From Candidatus Parabacteroides intestinigallinarum (GTDB lineage: Bacteria > Bacteroidota > Bacteroidia > Bacteroidales > Tannerellaceae): a DNA stretch of 64,000 nucleotides. Shown here piece by piece: positions 49,495 to 60,700 of the stretch. Both the position numbers and the translations under genes were made by a program. The DNA lies in the NCBI GenBank assembly GCA_019114945.1, contig DXEN01000072.1:49352-113351 (forward strand), read 5' to 3'. The notes under the pieces were generated by a model, which worked only from the letters and a program-made list of their open reading frames with translations, did no database searches and was not told the DNA's origin. The number at the start of each line of letters is the position of its first letter. The first letter of the stretch is position 1.

Positions 49495-50499
49495 TTACTT
49501 GCCTGTTAGTATTTCGGTTTGCAGAGCTGCCGCCTTTTCTCTCGAAATCCGGCTTTTGGAATCAATACCATACAATTCCGGAGGTGGGATCTCTATCTCT
49601 GTCCCAATCGGGATATTATTGGGATCATCGATAATCGCTTTATTGTATTGATAGATATATACCCAAAAGAGTTTATTCCCATAATATTTCATGGCAATCA
49701 ACGTAAGGCGATCGCCATGCTGAATCGTCACCTTTCCTAAAGGAGCCAATCGCCGCGGATGATCCGTAAGTGCGGGTGTGGCCACCGAGTCACGCTTTGG
49801 CAACGAATCTCCTCGAGCGACCATAGATGTGTCACGGACCGTGTCTTTTGCCAACACCTGAGCCTGTTCTTTCACATCATCGACAACAAGCGGATGCCTC
49901 GCATATATATTATATAGGTATAAACCCAGCGAAAGTATCGCTAAACCCATAGCTATCGAGACGATAAACCTATGCTTTCTCACTTTCGCCTCTTCCTTCA
50001 CCGACTCCATTTCTTGGACGGCCTCAACTTCCTTTGTCGCCGAGGGAACGGGAGCCGGTTCCGCCTCGGCAGGCTCTAATGGAACCTCCCCATCGGGCAT
50101 CACTTCCTCAATCGACTCATCCTCAATATCCTTACCTTTTTCCTCTACAGATTCAACAAGATCCGAGAAATCGACATGCTCGTTAATCTCCGTTGTCTCA
50201 AAGATAGAGAATGGTTTATTTACCTGCTCTCGCAAATCTTTATCGGGCAAGAATGAGAATTTATAGTGCGCTGGTATCAAGAAACGTTCTCCGGTATTCA
50301 CATGGATACTCTCCCGTTTTTCCACGGGAATGATCTTAAACGTTCCCAATCCTTTAACTTTCACGATTTTGTCTGCATAAACACCTTCCGATATCACGGC
50401 GACGAGGTCCCGCAAGAAACGTTCCATCTCCCCTCTTTCCTTTCCGGAACGTTCGGATAATAAACCCGCCAAATCTTGTATATTCAGCCGGTTATTCAT
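49495..50499 (-). CDS. HU-like / transmembrane / LysM fusion protein
   Basis: A 334-residue membrane protein with an unusual order. Residues 1-90 are an HU/IHF-type DNA-binding domain (helical LNIQDLAGLLSERSGK and the arm-leading VKVKGLGTFKII). An acidic linker (about 100-170) leads to a positive cluster (KVRKHR) and one membrane helix (177-200), so the N-terminus should be cytoplasmic. After a polar periplasmic stretch comes a LysM domain (about 255-305: VTIQHGDRLTLIAMKYYG) that should bind peptidoglycan. It could tie DNA to the cell wall; that function is inference. Its start overlaps the end of the HU gene by 8 bp. Confidence 0.85.
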   Translation of the reverse strand: MNNRLNIQDLAGLLSERSGKERGEMERFLRDLVAVISEGVYADKIVKVKGLGTFKIIPVEKRESIHVNTGERFLIPAHYKFSFLPDKDLREQVNKPFSIFETTEINEHVDFSDLVESVEEKGKDIEDESIEEVMPDGEVPLEPAEAEPAPVPSATKEVEAVQEMESVKEEAKVRKHRFIVSIAMGLAILSLGLYLYNIYARHPLVVDDVKEQAQVLAKDTVRDTSMVARGDSLPKRDSVATPALTDHPRRLAPLGKVTIQHGDRLTLIAMKYYGNKLFWVYIYQYNKAIIDDPNNIPIGTEIEIPPPELYGIDSKSRISREKAAALQTEILTGK

Positions 50500-50782
50500 T
50501 GTTCTCCAGATTCTTTAATCGATTCTTGATAGTCATACCCGGTTTAAACACCGGTACTAATTTGGGTGGGACTAAATAACGCTTTCCGTTCGCGGGATTC
50601 ACCGAGATACGCTCAGCCTTCTTCTTTACTTCGAATTGCCCAAAACCGGGAAGGCATATCGTATCATTATCTACCAGCCGAGAGCTTATGACCACACTTA
50701 AATCGGCAAGCACGTCGGACACCTCCTTCATCGTCCAACCCGACCGATTCGCCATCTCCGCTATAAGCTCTTTGTTTTTCAT
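50492..50782 (-). CDS. HU family DNA-binding protein
   Basis: A 96-residue nucleoid protein, from the ATG at 50782 (MKNKELIAEMANRSG). The helical N-half and the beta arm (LPGFGQFEVKKKAERISVNPANGKRY, where RISVNPANGK corresponds to the DNA-binding arm with its intercalating proline) are clear. It overlaps the HU-LysM gene by 8 bp, so two HU-type subunits are made together and could heterodimerise. A possible -7 box (TAAATTTG, minus strand, 50837-50844) lies about 60 bp upstream, between rimO and this gene. Confidence 0.9.
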   Translation of the reverse strand: MKNKELIAEMANRSGWTMKEVSDVLADLSVVISSRLVDNDTICLPGFGQFEVKKKAERISVNPANGKRYLVPPKLVPVFKPGMTIKNRLKNLENNE

Positions 50783-50854
50783 GCCTGATTCCATCGATAT
50801 TCCCGCCGCTATATTAGTTATTTTTTCGTTAATACGCAAATTTATCAACAGTTT

Positions 50855-52150
50855 TTACACTCGCTTTCCATATAATTCGAAAGCTTGCGCATCGGTCACT
50901 TCCACATCATAGAACCGGCCGATCTCCAACCGACTCTCTTTCGTGATCAACATCTCCGGATCAACCTCCGGCGAGTCAAACTCCGTACGTCCTACATAAA
51001 AATCCTCCTCTTCCCTATCGACAATCACCCGCAAGGTCTGCCCTATTTTCGAGGCGTTTAGATCGGCGGATATTCCTTCTTGCACACGCATCAGACGATC
51101 CAACCGCTCTTGTTTCACCTCCGGTAGGATCTCATCCTTATAATGTAAATAAGCATAAGTACCCTCCTCGTGGCTATACGCGAAAGCACCCATCCGTTCA
51201 AAACGAATCTCTTCCACGAATCGCAGCAATTCCTCGAAATCTTGCTCCGTTTCACCGGGATGCCCTACCATCAACGTCGTACGCAGATGAATGCCCGGCA
51301 CCTCTTCTCGCATACGGGCGATCAACTCATATGTCTCCGCCTTCGTGATATGACGACGCATCAAGCGCAACATCGGGTCGCTGATGTGTTGCAAAGCTAT
51401 GTCCATATATTTGCATACGTTGTCGCATTCGCGCATCACCCGCAATAGCTCGTACGGGAAATGAGCCGGATAGCCATAATGTAACCGGATCCACTCCACA
51501 CCCGGAATGTCCGAGATTCGCTCCACCAACTCCGGCAAGGCCATACGTTTATATAAATCCAGACCATAATAGGTAAGGTCTTGGGCGATTAATTGAAACT
51601 CTTTCACGCCCTGCTCCACCAAATGACGCACCTCGTGTTCCAACTCCTCCATCGGACGGGATTGATAAGGACCTGTTATGAGCGGAATCGAGCAATACGA
51701 ACATGAGCGGTTGCATCCCTCGCCTATTTTCACATACGCGTAATGACGTGGCGTTGTCAGTATACGCTCCGTAGCCAACTCCTTATAGTACGACTTTCCC
51801 AAATCGGTAATCAACTCGTTCCAATTGAACTTCCCATAGAAATGATCCACCTCGGGCAATTCGCTCGTCAAATCGTTCAAGAAACGCTCGGACAAGCATC
51901 CCATCACGAAAAGCTTACCAATCCGTCCCTTGCGTTTACGCTCGCCCAACTCCAGGATCATGTTGATCGACTCTTCCTGGGCATCTCCGATAAAACCACA
52001 CGTATTCACCACCACGATCTCTCCGTTGATTGTATGCGGATCGTGCTCTACCGTATACCCATTAGCGATGAACTGACGCATCAAACGTTCCGAGTCCACC
52101 AAATTCTTAGAACACCCTAAAGTAATGATATCTACCTTATTCTTTCTCAT
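50855..52150 (-). CDS. rimO: Ribosomal protein S12 methylthiotransferase RimO
   Basis: Radical SAM enzyme that methylthiolates an aspartate of ribosomal protein S12. 431 residues: N-terminal UPF0004 domain with its cluster cysteines (first in TLGCSKNLVDSE, Cys13), radical SAM motif GCNRSCSYC, and a C-terminal TRAM domain (about 365-431). RimO rather than MiaB is indicated by the LGCSKNLVDSE start and ISDPMLRLMRRHIT. Its start overlaps the ftsY stop by 4 bp. Confidence 0.96.
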   Translation of the reverse strand: MRKNKVDIITLGCSKNLVDSERLMRQFIANGYTVEHDPHTINGEIVVVNTCGFIGDAQEESINMILELGERKRKGRIGKLFVMGCLSERFLNDLTSELPEVDHFYGKFNWNELITDLGKSYYKELATERILTTPRHYAYVKIGEGCNRSCSYCSIPLITGPYQSRPMEELEHEVRHLVEQGVKEFQLIAQDLTYYGLDLYKRMALPELVERISDIPGVEWIRLHYGYPAHFPYELLRVMRECDNVCKYMDIALQHISDPMLRLMRRHITKAETYELIARMREEVPGIHLRTTLMVGHPGETEQDFEELLRFVEEIRFERMGAFAYSHEEGTYAYLHYKDEILPEVKQERLDRLMRVQEGISADLNASKIGQTLRVIVDREEEDFYVGRTEFDSPEVDPEMLITKESRLEIGRFYDVEVTDAQAFELYGKRV

Positions 52151-53100
52151 TCACCAAACAATGAATTGACGAATTCCCGTTTGCGGAATACTTGCAAATC
52201 CTCCATTCCCTCACCTAAACCAATATACTTTACAGGGATACGGAAATGGTCCGAGATACCAATCACGACCCCGCCCTTCGCCGTACCATCCAACTTCGTC
52301 ACCGCCAAGGCGTTGACCTCGGTAGCGGCGGTAAATTGTTTTGCTTGCTCGAACGCGTTCTGCCCAGTCGATCCGTCCAGTACCAACAATATCTCGTGCG
52401 GGGCGTCGGGTATCACCTTTTTCATCACGTTCTTAATCTTGGTCAACTCGTTCATCAAGTTAATCTTGTTATGTAAGCGCCCGGCGGTATCGATAATCAC
52501 CACGTCCGCGCCGTTCGCCTTGGCGGAGCTCAACGTGTCAAAAGCCACGGAGGCCGGATCCGACCCCATATTCTGTTTCACGATAGGCACACCAACCCGC
52601 TCGCTCCAGATGACCAATTGCTCCACCGCCGCGGCGCGAAACGTATCAGCGGCCCCCAAATATACTTTCTTCCCGGCTTTCTTGAACTGGTAAGCCAATT
52701 TCCCGATTGTCGTAGTCTTACCTACTCCATTCACGCCTACCACCATAATCACATAGGGCTTTTTATCCTCGGGCAAGGAGAAACCTTCCGCATCCTCCGT
52801 ATTATTCTCTGTCAGTAAGCTGGCGATCTCATCCCGCAAGATAGCCGTCAACTCTTGCGTCGTCACATATTTATCACGGGCCACGCGCTTCTCTATCCGA
52901 TCGATGATCTTCAACGTGGTATCCACGCCGACATCCGAGGTTATCAATACCTCCTCCAGGTTATCCAACACGGCGTCGTCCACCTTGCTCTTGCCGGCGA
53001 TCGCCTTCGTTATTTTAGAGAACACGCTCTCTTTCGTCTTCGAGAGCCCCTTATCCAAGGTCTCTTTCTTTTCCTTGCTGAAAAAGCTAAATATACCCAT
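52147..53100 (-). CDS. ftsY: Signal recognition particle receptor FtsY
   Basis: SRP GTPase receptor that delivers ribosomes to the translocon. 317 residues from the ATG at 53100 (MGIFSFFSKEKKE), with a very short A region, N domain (about 20-105) and G domain: G1 GVNGVGKTT (122-130), DTAGR, and TKLDGTAKGG. The frame continues upstream to 53130 but the shorter start is the common one. It forms an operon with rimO. Confidence 0.97.
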   Translation of the reverse strand: MGIFSFFSKEKKETLDKGLSKTKESVFSKITKAIAGKSKVDDAVLDNLEEVLITSDVGVDTTLKIIDRIEKRVARDKYVTTQELTAILRDEIASLLTENNTEDAEGFSLPEDKKPYVIMVVGVNGVGKTTTIGKLAYQFKKAGKKVYLGAADTFRAAAVEQLVIWSERVGVPIVKQNMGSDPASVAFDTLSSAKANGADVVIIDTAGRLHNKINLMNELTKIKNVMKKVIPDAPHEILLVLDGSTGQNAFEQAKQFTAATEVNALAVTKLDGTAKGGVVIGISDHFRIPVKYIGLGEGMEDLQVFRKREFVNSLFGE

Positions 53101-53188
53101 AATCTCTATTTTATTTATAATTTGTGACATATGATTCGCATGACTTCGCGCACATCATAAATCATAAATTTGAAATCACAAATCCTGA

Positions 53189-54328
53189 TCAATCCATCCT
53201 ATTCTTATAGTCCTCGTACTCGAACGTCCGATACATTTCCAACTTATCCCCTTGCGTCCACAACGCGATGGACGGATGCGGCACGCCGTTGAACATATTC
53301 GTCTTCACGATCGTATAATGAATCATATCCTCGAATATCAACTTATCGCCAATCGCTAAAGGCTTGTCGAACGACCACTCGCCCATGAAGTCCCCGCTCA
53401 GGCAACTATTCCCGCCAATCCGGTACGTCGGCTTACCCGCCACGGCATCCGTCGCACCGCGAATCACGGGTTTATAAGGCATCTCCAGGCAATCCGGCAT
53501 ATGACACGTGAACGAGGCATCAATTATAGCCGTCCGAATACCATGGTTCTCCACGATGTCCACCACGGTGGTCAGCAAGAAACCCGTCTGCCATGCGAAC
53601 GCGCTACCGGGCTCCAAGATAATCTCCAAATTGGGATATTTGCTCTTGAACTCCCGCAACAGCGCCACCAAATCATCCACGTCGTAATCCTCGCGCGTCA
53701 TCAGATGACCACCGCCCATATTCAGCCATTTCAGCCGGGGCAAAAAGCGGCCGAACCGCTTCTCTACCGCACATAAGGTGGTGCGCAAATCGGAAGGGTC
53801 GGATTCGCAAAGCGTATGGAAATGCAACCCCTCTATCCCTTCCGGCAGGGAGTCGCCCAAGGCATCGCTCGTCACGCCCAAGCGCGATCCCGGGGCGCAA
53901 GGATTATACAAAGCGGTTCGTACGGTCGAGAACTCCGGATTAATACGCAAGCCACACGACACCGCATGACCCGCCTCATGCGTCAAAGGGAAAAACCGAC
54001 GGAATTGCGCCAGCGAATTAAACGTGACATGGCTGCTGTAACGGGCTATTTGCGGAAAATCCGCCTCCGTGTAAGCCGGTGAATAGGTATGCGCCAAGCT
54101 ACCCATCTCCTCGTATGCCAGCCGCGCCTCGAACTTCGAGCTGGCTGTCGAGCAACGGATATACTCCTTCACGATCGGGAAAGCTTTCCACAAAGCGAAC
54201 GCCTTAAACGCCAATATGATTTGAACGCCCGCACGCTCTTGTACACCTTGAATCAAAGAAAGATTTTTCCGAAGCGATTTCTCCTCCATCACATAGCAAG
54301 GTGAGGGTATTTTACGAATATCTACCAT
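53189..54328 (-). CDS. nspC: Carboxynorspermidine decarboxylase
   Basis: PLP decarboxylase making spermidine or norspermidine from the carboxy form. 379 residues from the ATG at 54328 (MVDIRKIPSPCYVME). The PLP lysine is in ILAFKAFALW, and the HFHTLCESDP, GGGHLMTRE and IGGNSCLSGDFMG segments are characteristic of NspC rather than of LysA. The partner carboxynorspermidine dehydrogenase is not in the window. It marks the last ordinary gene before the defence locus begins at 54457. Confidence 0.94.
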   Translation of the reverse strand: MVDIRKIPSPCYVMEEKSLRKNLSLIQGVQERAGVQIILAFKAFALWKAFPIVKEYIRCSTASSKFEARLAYEEMGSLAHTYSPAYTEADFPQIARYSSHVTFNSLAQFRRFFPLTHEAGHAVSCGLRINPEFSTVRTALYNPCAPGSRLGVTSDALGDSLPEGIEGLHFHTLCESDPSDLRTTLCAVEKRFGRFLPRLKWLNMGGGHLMTREDYDVDDLVALLREFKSKYPNLEIILEPGSAFAWQTGFLLTTVVDIVENHGIRTAIIDASFTCHMPDCLEMPYKPVIRGATDAVAGKPTYRIGGNSCLSGDFMGEWSFDKPLAIGDKLIFEDMIHYTIVKTNMFNGVPHPSIALWTQGDKLEMYRTFEYEDYKNRMD

Positions 54329-54456
54329 TCCTTCTTTTGTATTAATAGGATAAACATGCGGACAAAGATACGGAAACTCGTCCAAATATGGATAGAATTC
54401 AGAGGAATAATGCAAACTATTGGAAATGAAAGGTGAAAACATAAATTTCTATACAC

Positions 54457-57400
54457 TTATTTTGAAGAGGAAATCATATTCTCCAATATCAATTGAATGT
54501 ATGAGTCCTTTTGGTCTCCTTGAAAATAGACATGATGCTCATTGAACTTCTTCTGTTTGCTGCTCAAATCCAATTCAGGGAAATCAACCCAATGCTTCAC
54601 ATCTTTAATCTCAGTATTCGAGATAATATAGCTATTCAAGGTTATACTTGCATCGTGCAATCCCGGTTCTATATCCTCACGGATCACTTTATGCAGCTGA
54701 ATTTTACTATCAGAGAAACCGTTTAGATTCCTTATGCCTTTGGGATCTATAAACGACACATACTGATGCTCGCCTACGACAAGCCATACAATAAAATCAG
54801 GATAGAACCCACTGTCATCAAAGAATCCGATACCTTTACGGCTCTTGTTGCGAAGCAGATACAACGATTTACCTTCAAAAAAAGCAGGATTATTATCAAA
54901 GAACCGTTGTATATCACACACAAAATCACGTTCACCTTTATTCAAAGCCACAGGCCGCACTTCAATGAGGCTGCCGAGTTCCTTGTGTTTGAAGCTCGAT
55001 TCATTCAGATACAATAACGGCTGATACAGATGTCCCGCTATATACAGAGCCTCAAAATCATTCGAATTTGCAATCTTGATTGACTTTGAGAAAGTGCCTT
55101 CAGTCAATTCCTGTTTCAGCTTATTGATTGCTTTACAGAATCCAGCCTCATCCTCGTTCTTGAACAATTCCTTGTGCATAAGAACGCGATATTCCTCTTC
55201 AAAATTTGGATGGTTGCTATCAAGATATGCAGTCTCCACATTCCGACTCATCCAACGGCTTTTCGCATTGTTATAAACCTTCTCCACATATCCCTTCAAC
55301 AGCGTGACAAGAATATCATGCCACATAGCCGTCTGGCTGCCAAAATCTGTAAACGACATCTGATGTTCGGGAATAAACAGCGTATACCAGCTGCTATCCA
55401 TAGCGATTTCCCGGATATCTTCGGAAGAGATGCACAGATTATACCAGCTACGTTCATTTTTGTAGTCTATCAGAGCGAAGTATACCCTGTTCCAATCAAC
55501 GAATGCGAGATGCTCCGATGTCAGTATTGCTTTATGTAAAGTGGCATTTGTCTCGTCAAGAATACTTTTGCGACCCGCACTGCGCATTGCCTGTATTTTC
55601 GGATAATAATCAAGCATAATAGATGTGTTACCCAGCATACCTGCTTTAATGATTACCTTCTCGTCCTTCTTGAAATCACAACCGTCTTTTACTTTCAGGT
55701 ATTTCAAACGCTTTCCTCTGAGATTGGCAACGGGCAAAACCGGCAGATTAAACTCCTCCCAATCTGAGTCATTTGCCGGCAATCCTTCATCTTCAAGGAA
55801 CTGCTTGAACTGCTCCATATAATCGGCCTTAATGCCAAAAATATGGAGCGTCTCCAGGTTGTGCATAAAACGAGGCTTACTTTCCGGCTGAAGAGACGGG
55901 TCCAAAACAGAAGAGCGTTTCAGCGAGAATCGATAGCCCTTCAAGCGTACACCTCGGCCAAATAACTGGATAATCTGACTTCCTTCCGACTTACCCACGT
56001 TGAGCAAGCCCATGGTAGAAACGCGCCACGACGACCATCCTTCCGTAAATTTCTTGCTACCAATGAGAATATTCAGACTACTGTCGGGCTGATTGATAGT
56101 GGAAAAAAGCGATTTTTCGGTATAATCCTTACTCATGACGTTAAGTCCGGCTTCCTCGCATTTCTTAGCCAGCGTACCACTGTCTCCCACGTTGATGATG
56201 CCGAAGTATTCGCCATTGCCGATGCGCATACCGATCTCACCATCCTTACCTTTCAAGTTGTCAAGATGTAACCGTGCTCCTGCAACCGAGCAATGGAACA
56301 CAAGGCCAAGCATATCATTATAGATGGATTCAGCTTCATGGTCAGGCAGATTACGCAAATAGGCAAACTGACGTGCAAAGATAGGATGGCCGTACTTGTC
56401 AGTAAGCCCATCATTTCCATGCAGAAGATGGTCGATATAGCCGACCGAAGCCTGTTTGTTGACAATAAAGTACTGAAAGAATTTCAGGATAAAGACTATG
56501 TCGCTGACTTCCTGCGACCCGATACTTTTATCAGCAGTCACCGAGCCACCAACAAAGACAGCAAGCGGATTTTCCAGAAGGAACGGACGTAAATCGGCCC
56601 GATTATCTCGATACAGACGTTGTTGTTCGTAGATGTTGAGCATACAAGCCGTCAGGTACATGATGAGCAGATTGTCGCTGAGCGAGCTACCCCAACTGCT
56701 GTTCATATTCAGAATCTGGTAATCCTTGCCATAGCCATCATTATAGAAATAGCGATAGCTGTAGTCAAAAAGCGTGGCCTTGCCATATTCGTGGAGCATA
56801 TCCTTGCGTTTTGCCGCATTGCCGATCGCGGATATGGACTGACCAAACGTCGCACTATACTCAAAAGAGAATCCTGTCCCGCATAATTGATCGCGTCTTT
56901 GTTTCCATGCATCACCGCCCGATCCTCGGTGCCCTTCATCCACCAACACCAAGTTGTTGCCCTCAAAAAAACCCACAGCCACCGTCTTGTCACCATCGGT
57001 ATCTCCCAATTTGGTAATTTCAAGGATATCGACATCATAGCCTGCAAACAGTCCGCTTGCGGTATTCTTGTTGAATACACCGGCTCCGATATTACTCTTA
57101 CGGAACTCTTCAAGGTGCTGTTTTGTCAAACCCTCATTCGGCGTAATAAGAATGATACGATTGGGCTTTTGGCGATACTTCTCGGCATAATGGCGATACT
57201 GCAACACATTTACATGCATAAGCAATGTCTTGCCCGAACCCGTGGCCGACCAGAAAGCCACTTTGTTCAAGTCGGTCTCCGCAAAATCCGTCATGCCATG
57301 ATAGGTCTTCGGATCGGCATTGAAACTCAACTGAAGATACGTGTTGATATCGGCAAGCAACTTCTTCCTGTCGCTGAAATATTTGTCAAGATATATTTCC

Positions 57401-57738
57401 GTGAATAACAGGCTGAGATACTGGAAATATTTCCACTTGACCTGGGCTTCACGCTTCTCGCTGATTGCCTGAGTATGACGGAAAATATTCTCGTCATAGG
57501 CCAACAGCATTTCTTCGGTCAGCTCGCTGGTTGCAAACAACCGTTGCAGAAGCTCTTTGTGGAAATACGACACATTGTTCTCGTCCCAACCTTCCAAGGC
57601 GGGATCTTTCAAATGCTCGCTGAGTGCTTCCAGACAGGTTGCACCAAACAGCGAGAGTATATAGCGATTGAGGACAAGCGAATTGCTCAGCTTGCCTTCA
57701 ACTTGCGGTTGTCTTGTTTGTCTTTGTCCTCGTGGCAT
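54457..57738 (-). CDS. Type III-like restriction subunit Res (DEAD-type helicase with PD-(D/E)XK nuclease)
   Basis: A 1093-residue helicase-nuclease. Start chosen at 57738 (MPRGQRQTRQ), 17 bp after the Mod stop. Superfamily 2 motifs: Walker A ATGSGKT (about 165-171), motif Ia ITPNEGLTKQH, motif II DEGH (267-270), and the RGVRLKGYRF motif VI. The C-terminus has a PD-(D/E)XK signature: FYPDFIV (Pro980-Asp981) and SFIDPKG (Asp998, Lys1000). This is the Res plan of type III restriction, expected to translocate on unmethylated DNA and cut. Compared with classical Res (about 900-1000 residues) it is slightly longer. Base composition is lower in GC than the housekeeping genes to the left. Confidence 0.88.
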   Translation of the reverse strand: MPRGQRQTRQPQVEGKLSNSLVLNRYILSLFGATCLEALSEHLKDPALEGWDENNVSYFHKELLQRLFATSELTEEMLLAYDENIFRHTQAISEKREAQVKWKYFQYLSLLFTEIYLDKYFSDRKKLLADINTYLQLSFNADPKTYHGMTDFAETDLNKVAFWSATGSGKTLLMHVNVLQYRHYAEKYRQKPNRIILITPNEGLTKQHLEEFRKSNIGAGVFNKNTASGLFAGYDVDILEITKLGDTDGDKTVAVGFFEGNNLVLVDEGHRGSGGDAWKQRRDQLCGTGFSFEYSATFGQSISAIGNAAKRKDMLHEYGKATLFDYSYRYFYNDGYGKDYQILNMNSSWGSSLSDNLLIMYLTACMLNIYEQQRLYRDNRADLRPFLLENPLAVFVGGSVTADKSIGSQEVSDIVFILKFFQYFIVNKQASVGYIDHLLHGNDGLTDKYGHPIFARQFAYLRNLPDHEAESIYNDMLGLVFHCSVAGARLHLDNLKGKDGEIGMRIGNGEYFGIINVGDSGTLAKKCEEAGLNVMSKDYTEKSLFSTINQPDSSLNILIGSKKFTEGWSSWRVSTMGLLNVGKSEGSQIIQLFGRGVRLKGYRFSLKRSSVLDPSLQPESKPRFMHNLETLHIFGIKADYMEQFKQFLEDEGLPANDSDWEEFNLPVLPVANLRGKRLKYLKVKDGCDFKKDEKVIIKAGMLGNTSIMLDYYPKIQAMRSAGRKSILDETNATLHKAILTSEHLAFVDWNRVYFALIDYKNERSWYNLCISSEDIREIAMDSSWYTLFIPEHQMSFTDFGSQTAMWHDILVTLLKGYVEKVYNNAKSRWMSRNVETAYLDSNHPNFEEEYRVLMHKELFKNEDEAGFCKAINKLKQELTEGTFSKSIKIANSNDFEALYIAGHLYQPLLYLNESSFKHKELGSLIEVRPVALNKGERDFVCDIQRFFDNNPAFFEGKSLYLLRNKSRKGIGFFDDSGFYPDFIVWLVVGEHQYVSFIDPKGIRNLNGFSDSKIQLHKVIREDIEPGLHDASITLNSYIISNTEIKDVKHWVDFPELDLSSKQKKFNEHHVYFQGDQKDSYIQLILENMISSSK

Positions 57739-57754
57739 GATGCGTCCTCCGATT

Positions 57755-60700
57755 TTAGCAATCTTCAAACATGCGTTTTGCAAACTCCTGCTCCGTGAGA
57801 ACCACTTTCCATTGCTCTCCGTCGGTGCGCAGATTCTCCAAGTTGTTGTCGCCATTCACATAGATGCGGTCAAATTCCGTGTCGCGCGTAGAATAATTCA
57901 TCTTTTTGAAGAAATCGTCCATCGCTTTGTTATCCACCGTGTCGCAATCACGCCAAATGACCAGCGTGCGTTCCCCGCGACGGGTCACGCCTTCTACCGT
58001 GCAGATACCTTTCTTGGGGTGTAGGATGCTGGTTACATTCAAACCAATCAGGTAATTGAAAGTTTCGATTACGTCAATCTTTTCCTCGCGGGTTTCATTC
58101 TGCCGGGTGATGCGCAGCTTCATGTTCCAGGGATTTCTGAACCACTTCATATTGAAGAGCGAATCACGGGTCTCTATGTCGAGCATATAGCCCAACATAT
58201 AGCCGTCATAAAAGTCCGCATTGTCTTTGCTGATATTTGCCGGCTGTATAATGAGGTTATTGAGCGTATCCTCGTACTGCTCCAAGCGCATATATTTGAA
58301 ACAATGGCTGCTGCCCTCGCGTGACACAGGTTTACCATCTTCCCAATCCTTGCTATAAATCACTTTTTGAATACGAGGCTTGGTTACTGTGTTGAAATAT
58401 TCCCCCATTTCGCAAAGGATATACTTGCGCTTGCCTCCATCCTCTCGGTTAAGATTGATAACGGCATGTCCCGTTGTACCAGAACCCGCAAAGTAATCAA
58501 GAATTAAATTGTTGTTTTTTCTATTAGACGCTAATAATAGAGTAATTAGTTTGGAAGGTTTGGGGTATGAAACTATATATTGTTCACCAAATAATTGATG
58601 AAGTTCATCGTTAGCATCCTCATTAGTTCCCCATCCATATTTATTAACGTTATTTACATCATATTTCCGAAAGTCTTCATTTGAGATTTCTCCTGTTCTT
58701 AACAATAAATCTTTGAGACGTTTATTCCTTGCCTCAACAACTATCCTCCTAATGTATAAATCTTGCGTTATATATAATGAACCGGAATCCATAAAATTAT
58801 CAAGACTCTCCTGCGAATACCTCCAATTAGCCTCAATACTTATATCTTGCTTTAAAATGCTATCCTCTATAATCAAATCCTCTAACAAGGTTAGAGTCAT
58901 GTTGCCTGCGGATATAACACTTCCTGCGGGCTTAAAAACACTTGGATTTCTGTATTTACTCTTCATGCCAGCCCGAAACGATCTGACACTTTTAGGATTA
59001 TCTGGATTCACACATGGATATGTTTCAGTTTCTGTATTAATTTCCCCGATATATCCATTAAATTCGTTAATATTTTTTGCATAGCATAACACATAATCTT
59101 TCATCTTAGCTATATTTCCGCTAAGGAAACTACCTTTTTTCTTTTTTTCCCATATGAGTGTAGCAACAAAAGATGATTTACCTACATTCTGACGAATTAA
59201 TGAAGATAGATACTCCTGCTCCTCATCTCCGATAGAAATCATTGTAGATGCAGATTGATTCATAAGACTGTCCGAATACATCAACCTGTCATTTATCATT
59301 GAAAGCCAACAACTATCTGCATATCCATCTTTATATACAAAGCCGTCATCTCCCGTATTGTACGGTGGATCAATATAGATACATTTTACCAACTCTCTAT
59401 ACTTCTCCTGCAACAATTCCAGTGCCTGAAAATTCTCGGAATTGATAAGCAAGCCATCGCACTGTTCGTCGATATTATCGATAGAGGCGAGCAGCTTGTT
59501 CTTGAATTCTGCCGTAAAAAATTTGGTATCAAGCACAAGGAAGGGATTTTCTTTAAGAAATTTCACCGTCAGCGGTACGGTATATAGCACTGTGTGTTGC
59601 AAGTCGCATTCAATCTCATCAATCGCAAACAGGCGCACCCACTCCTCACGCTGGGCATCGTTGGCGGCAATCTCGGTGTAGAGGCTTTCCGGCACCCGGT
59701 CGAGCGTGATGCAATAGTTGGATTCCACGACAAACTTCTTTTTCAACCACAGCCGTTTCTGATAGTTCTCCAACGAAGCAAGGAAGGTGATAAGCTTCAT
59801 GCCCACCCGCTTGATGGCCTTGATTACGGTGAGATGCTTCAGAAATTCATCGGGAGTACGTGCATTGATATCGTCGATAACCAATATTTCGTTCTTGATG
59901 TAGAAATCGAGCTCGCGCGAAAGGAACCCTCCGAGGTCCTTATGAATAAAGTAATCGAACGTATTGCGGGCCACATAGTCATTCAGATGTTTCTGCAACA
60001 GCGTACGGGTACGGTTGCTATCGGTCGGACGCAAAGCAAGGACAGCCACAAACTCAGCAGGAATGGCATCTTTGATTGCCTCATAAGCTGCCTCGATAAG
60101 TCCCTTTTGCTTGGTCGCCTTCGGGTACAGTTCGTAAGTGAAGTATATATGCAACGTATTGCCGATAACTTCGACAGGCGTCTCCTCGCACAATGCAAAA
60201 CGACGCTCCATATTATTCTGGGCCACATTGTTGTTTTGTTCAGTGGTAGCCTCACGCAAGGTAAACTCGCAGAATTTGTCACAGCCGACAGCAAAACGGT
60301 AGTTGCGAAAATACTCGGCCGTTTTGATGTAATACTGGTCCGCATTGACCCAATACAGTTTCACCTCCTCGCCCTCGTAAGGTATGGCATATACGTTTTT
60401 CTTGTAACGACGCTGAGAGATAAAATCGCCACTATCATAATAACGGCCAAAGAAGATGGTGAGATGCGAATACACTTCGTTTTCCAGCTCCTCACTGTTG
60501 CCGCATTGGGCGATACGCTCCTTCAGCTCTTGTACTTTGGGAGCATCGTCGGGGTTCATACCTGCCGCGGTCAGCGTAGCCACCAACTGAGTCAACTGCT
60601 TCTTCAGGGTTTCCGCGTCATTGGAGGCATTCTCACGGATAGCCTCGGCTACCTGCTTGCGCAAGTCATTGTTGAGATAGGACTCTATTTGGTCACGCTT

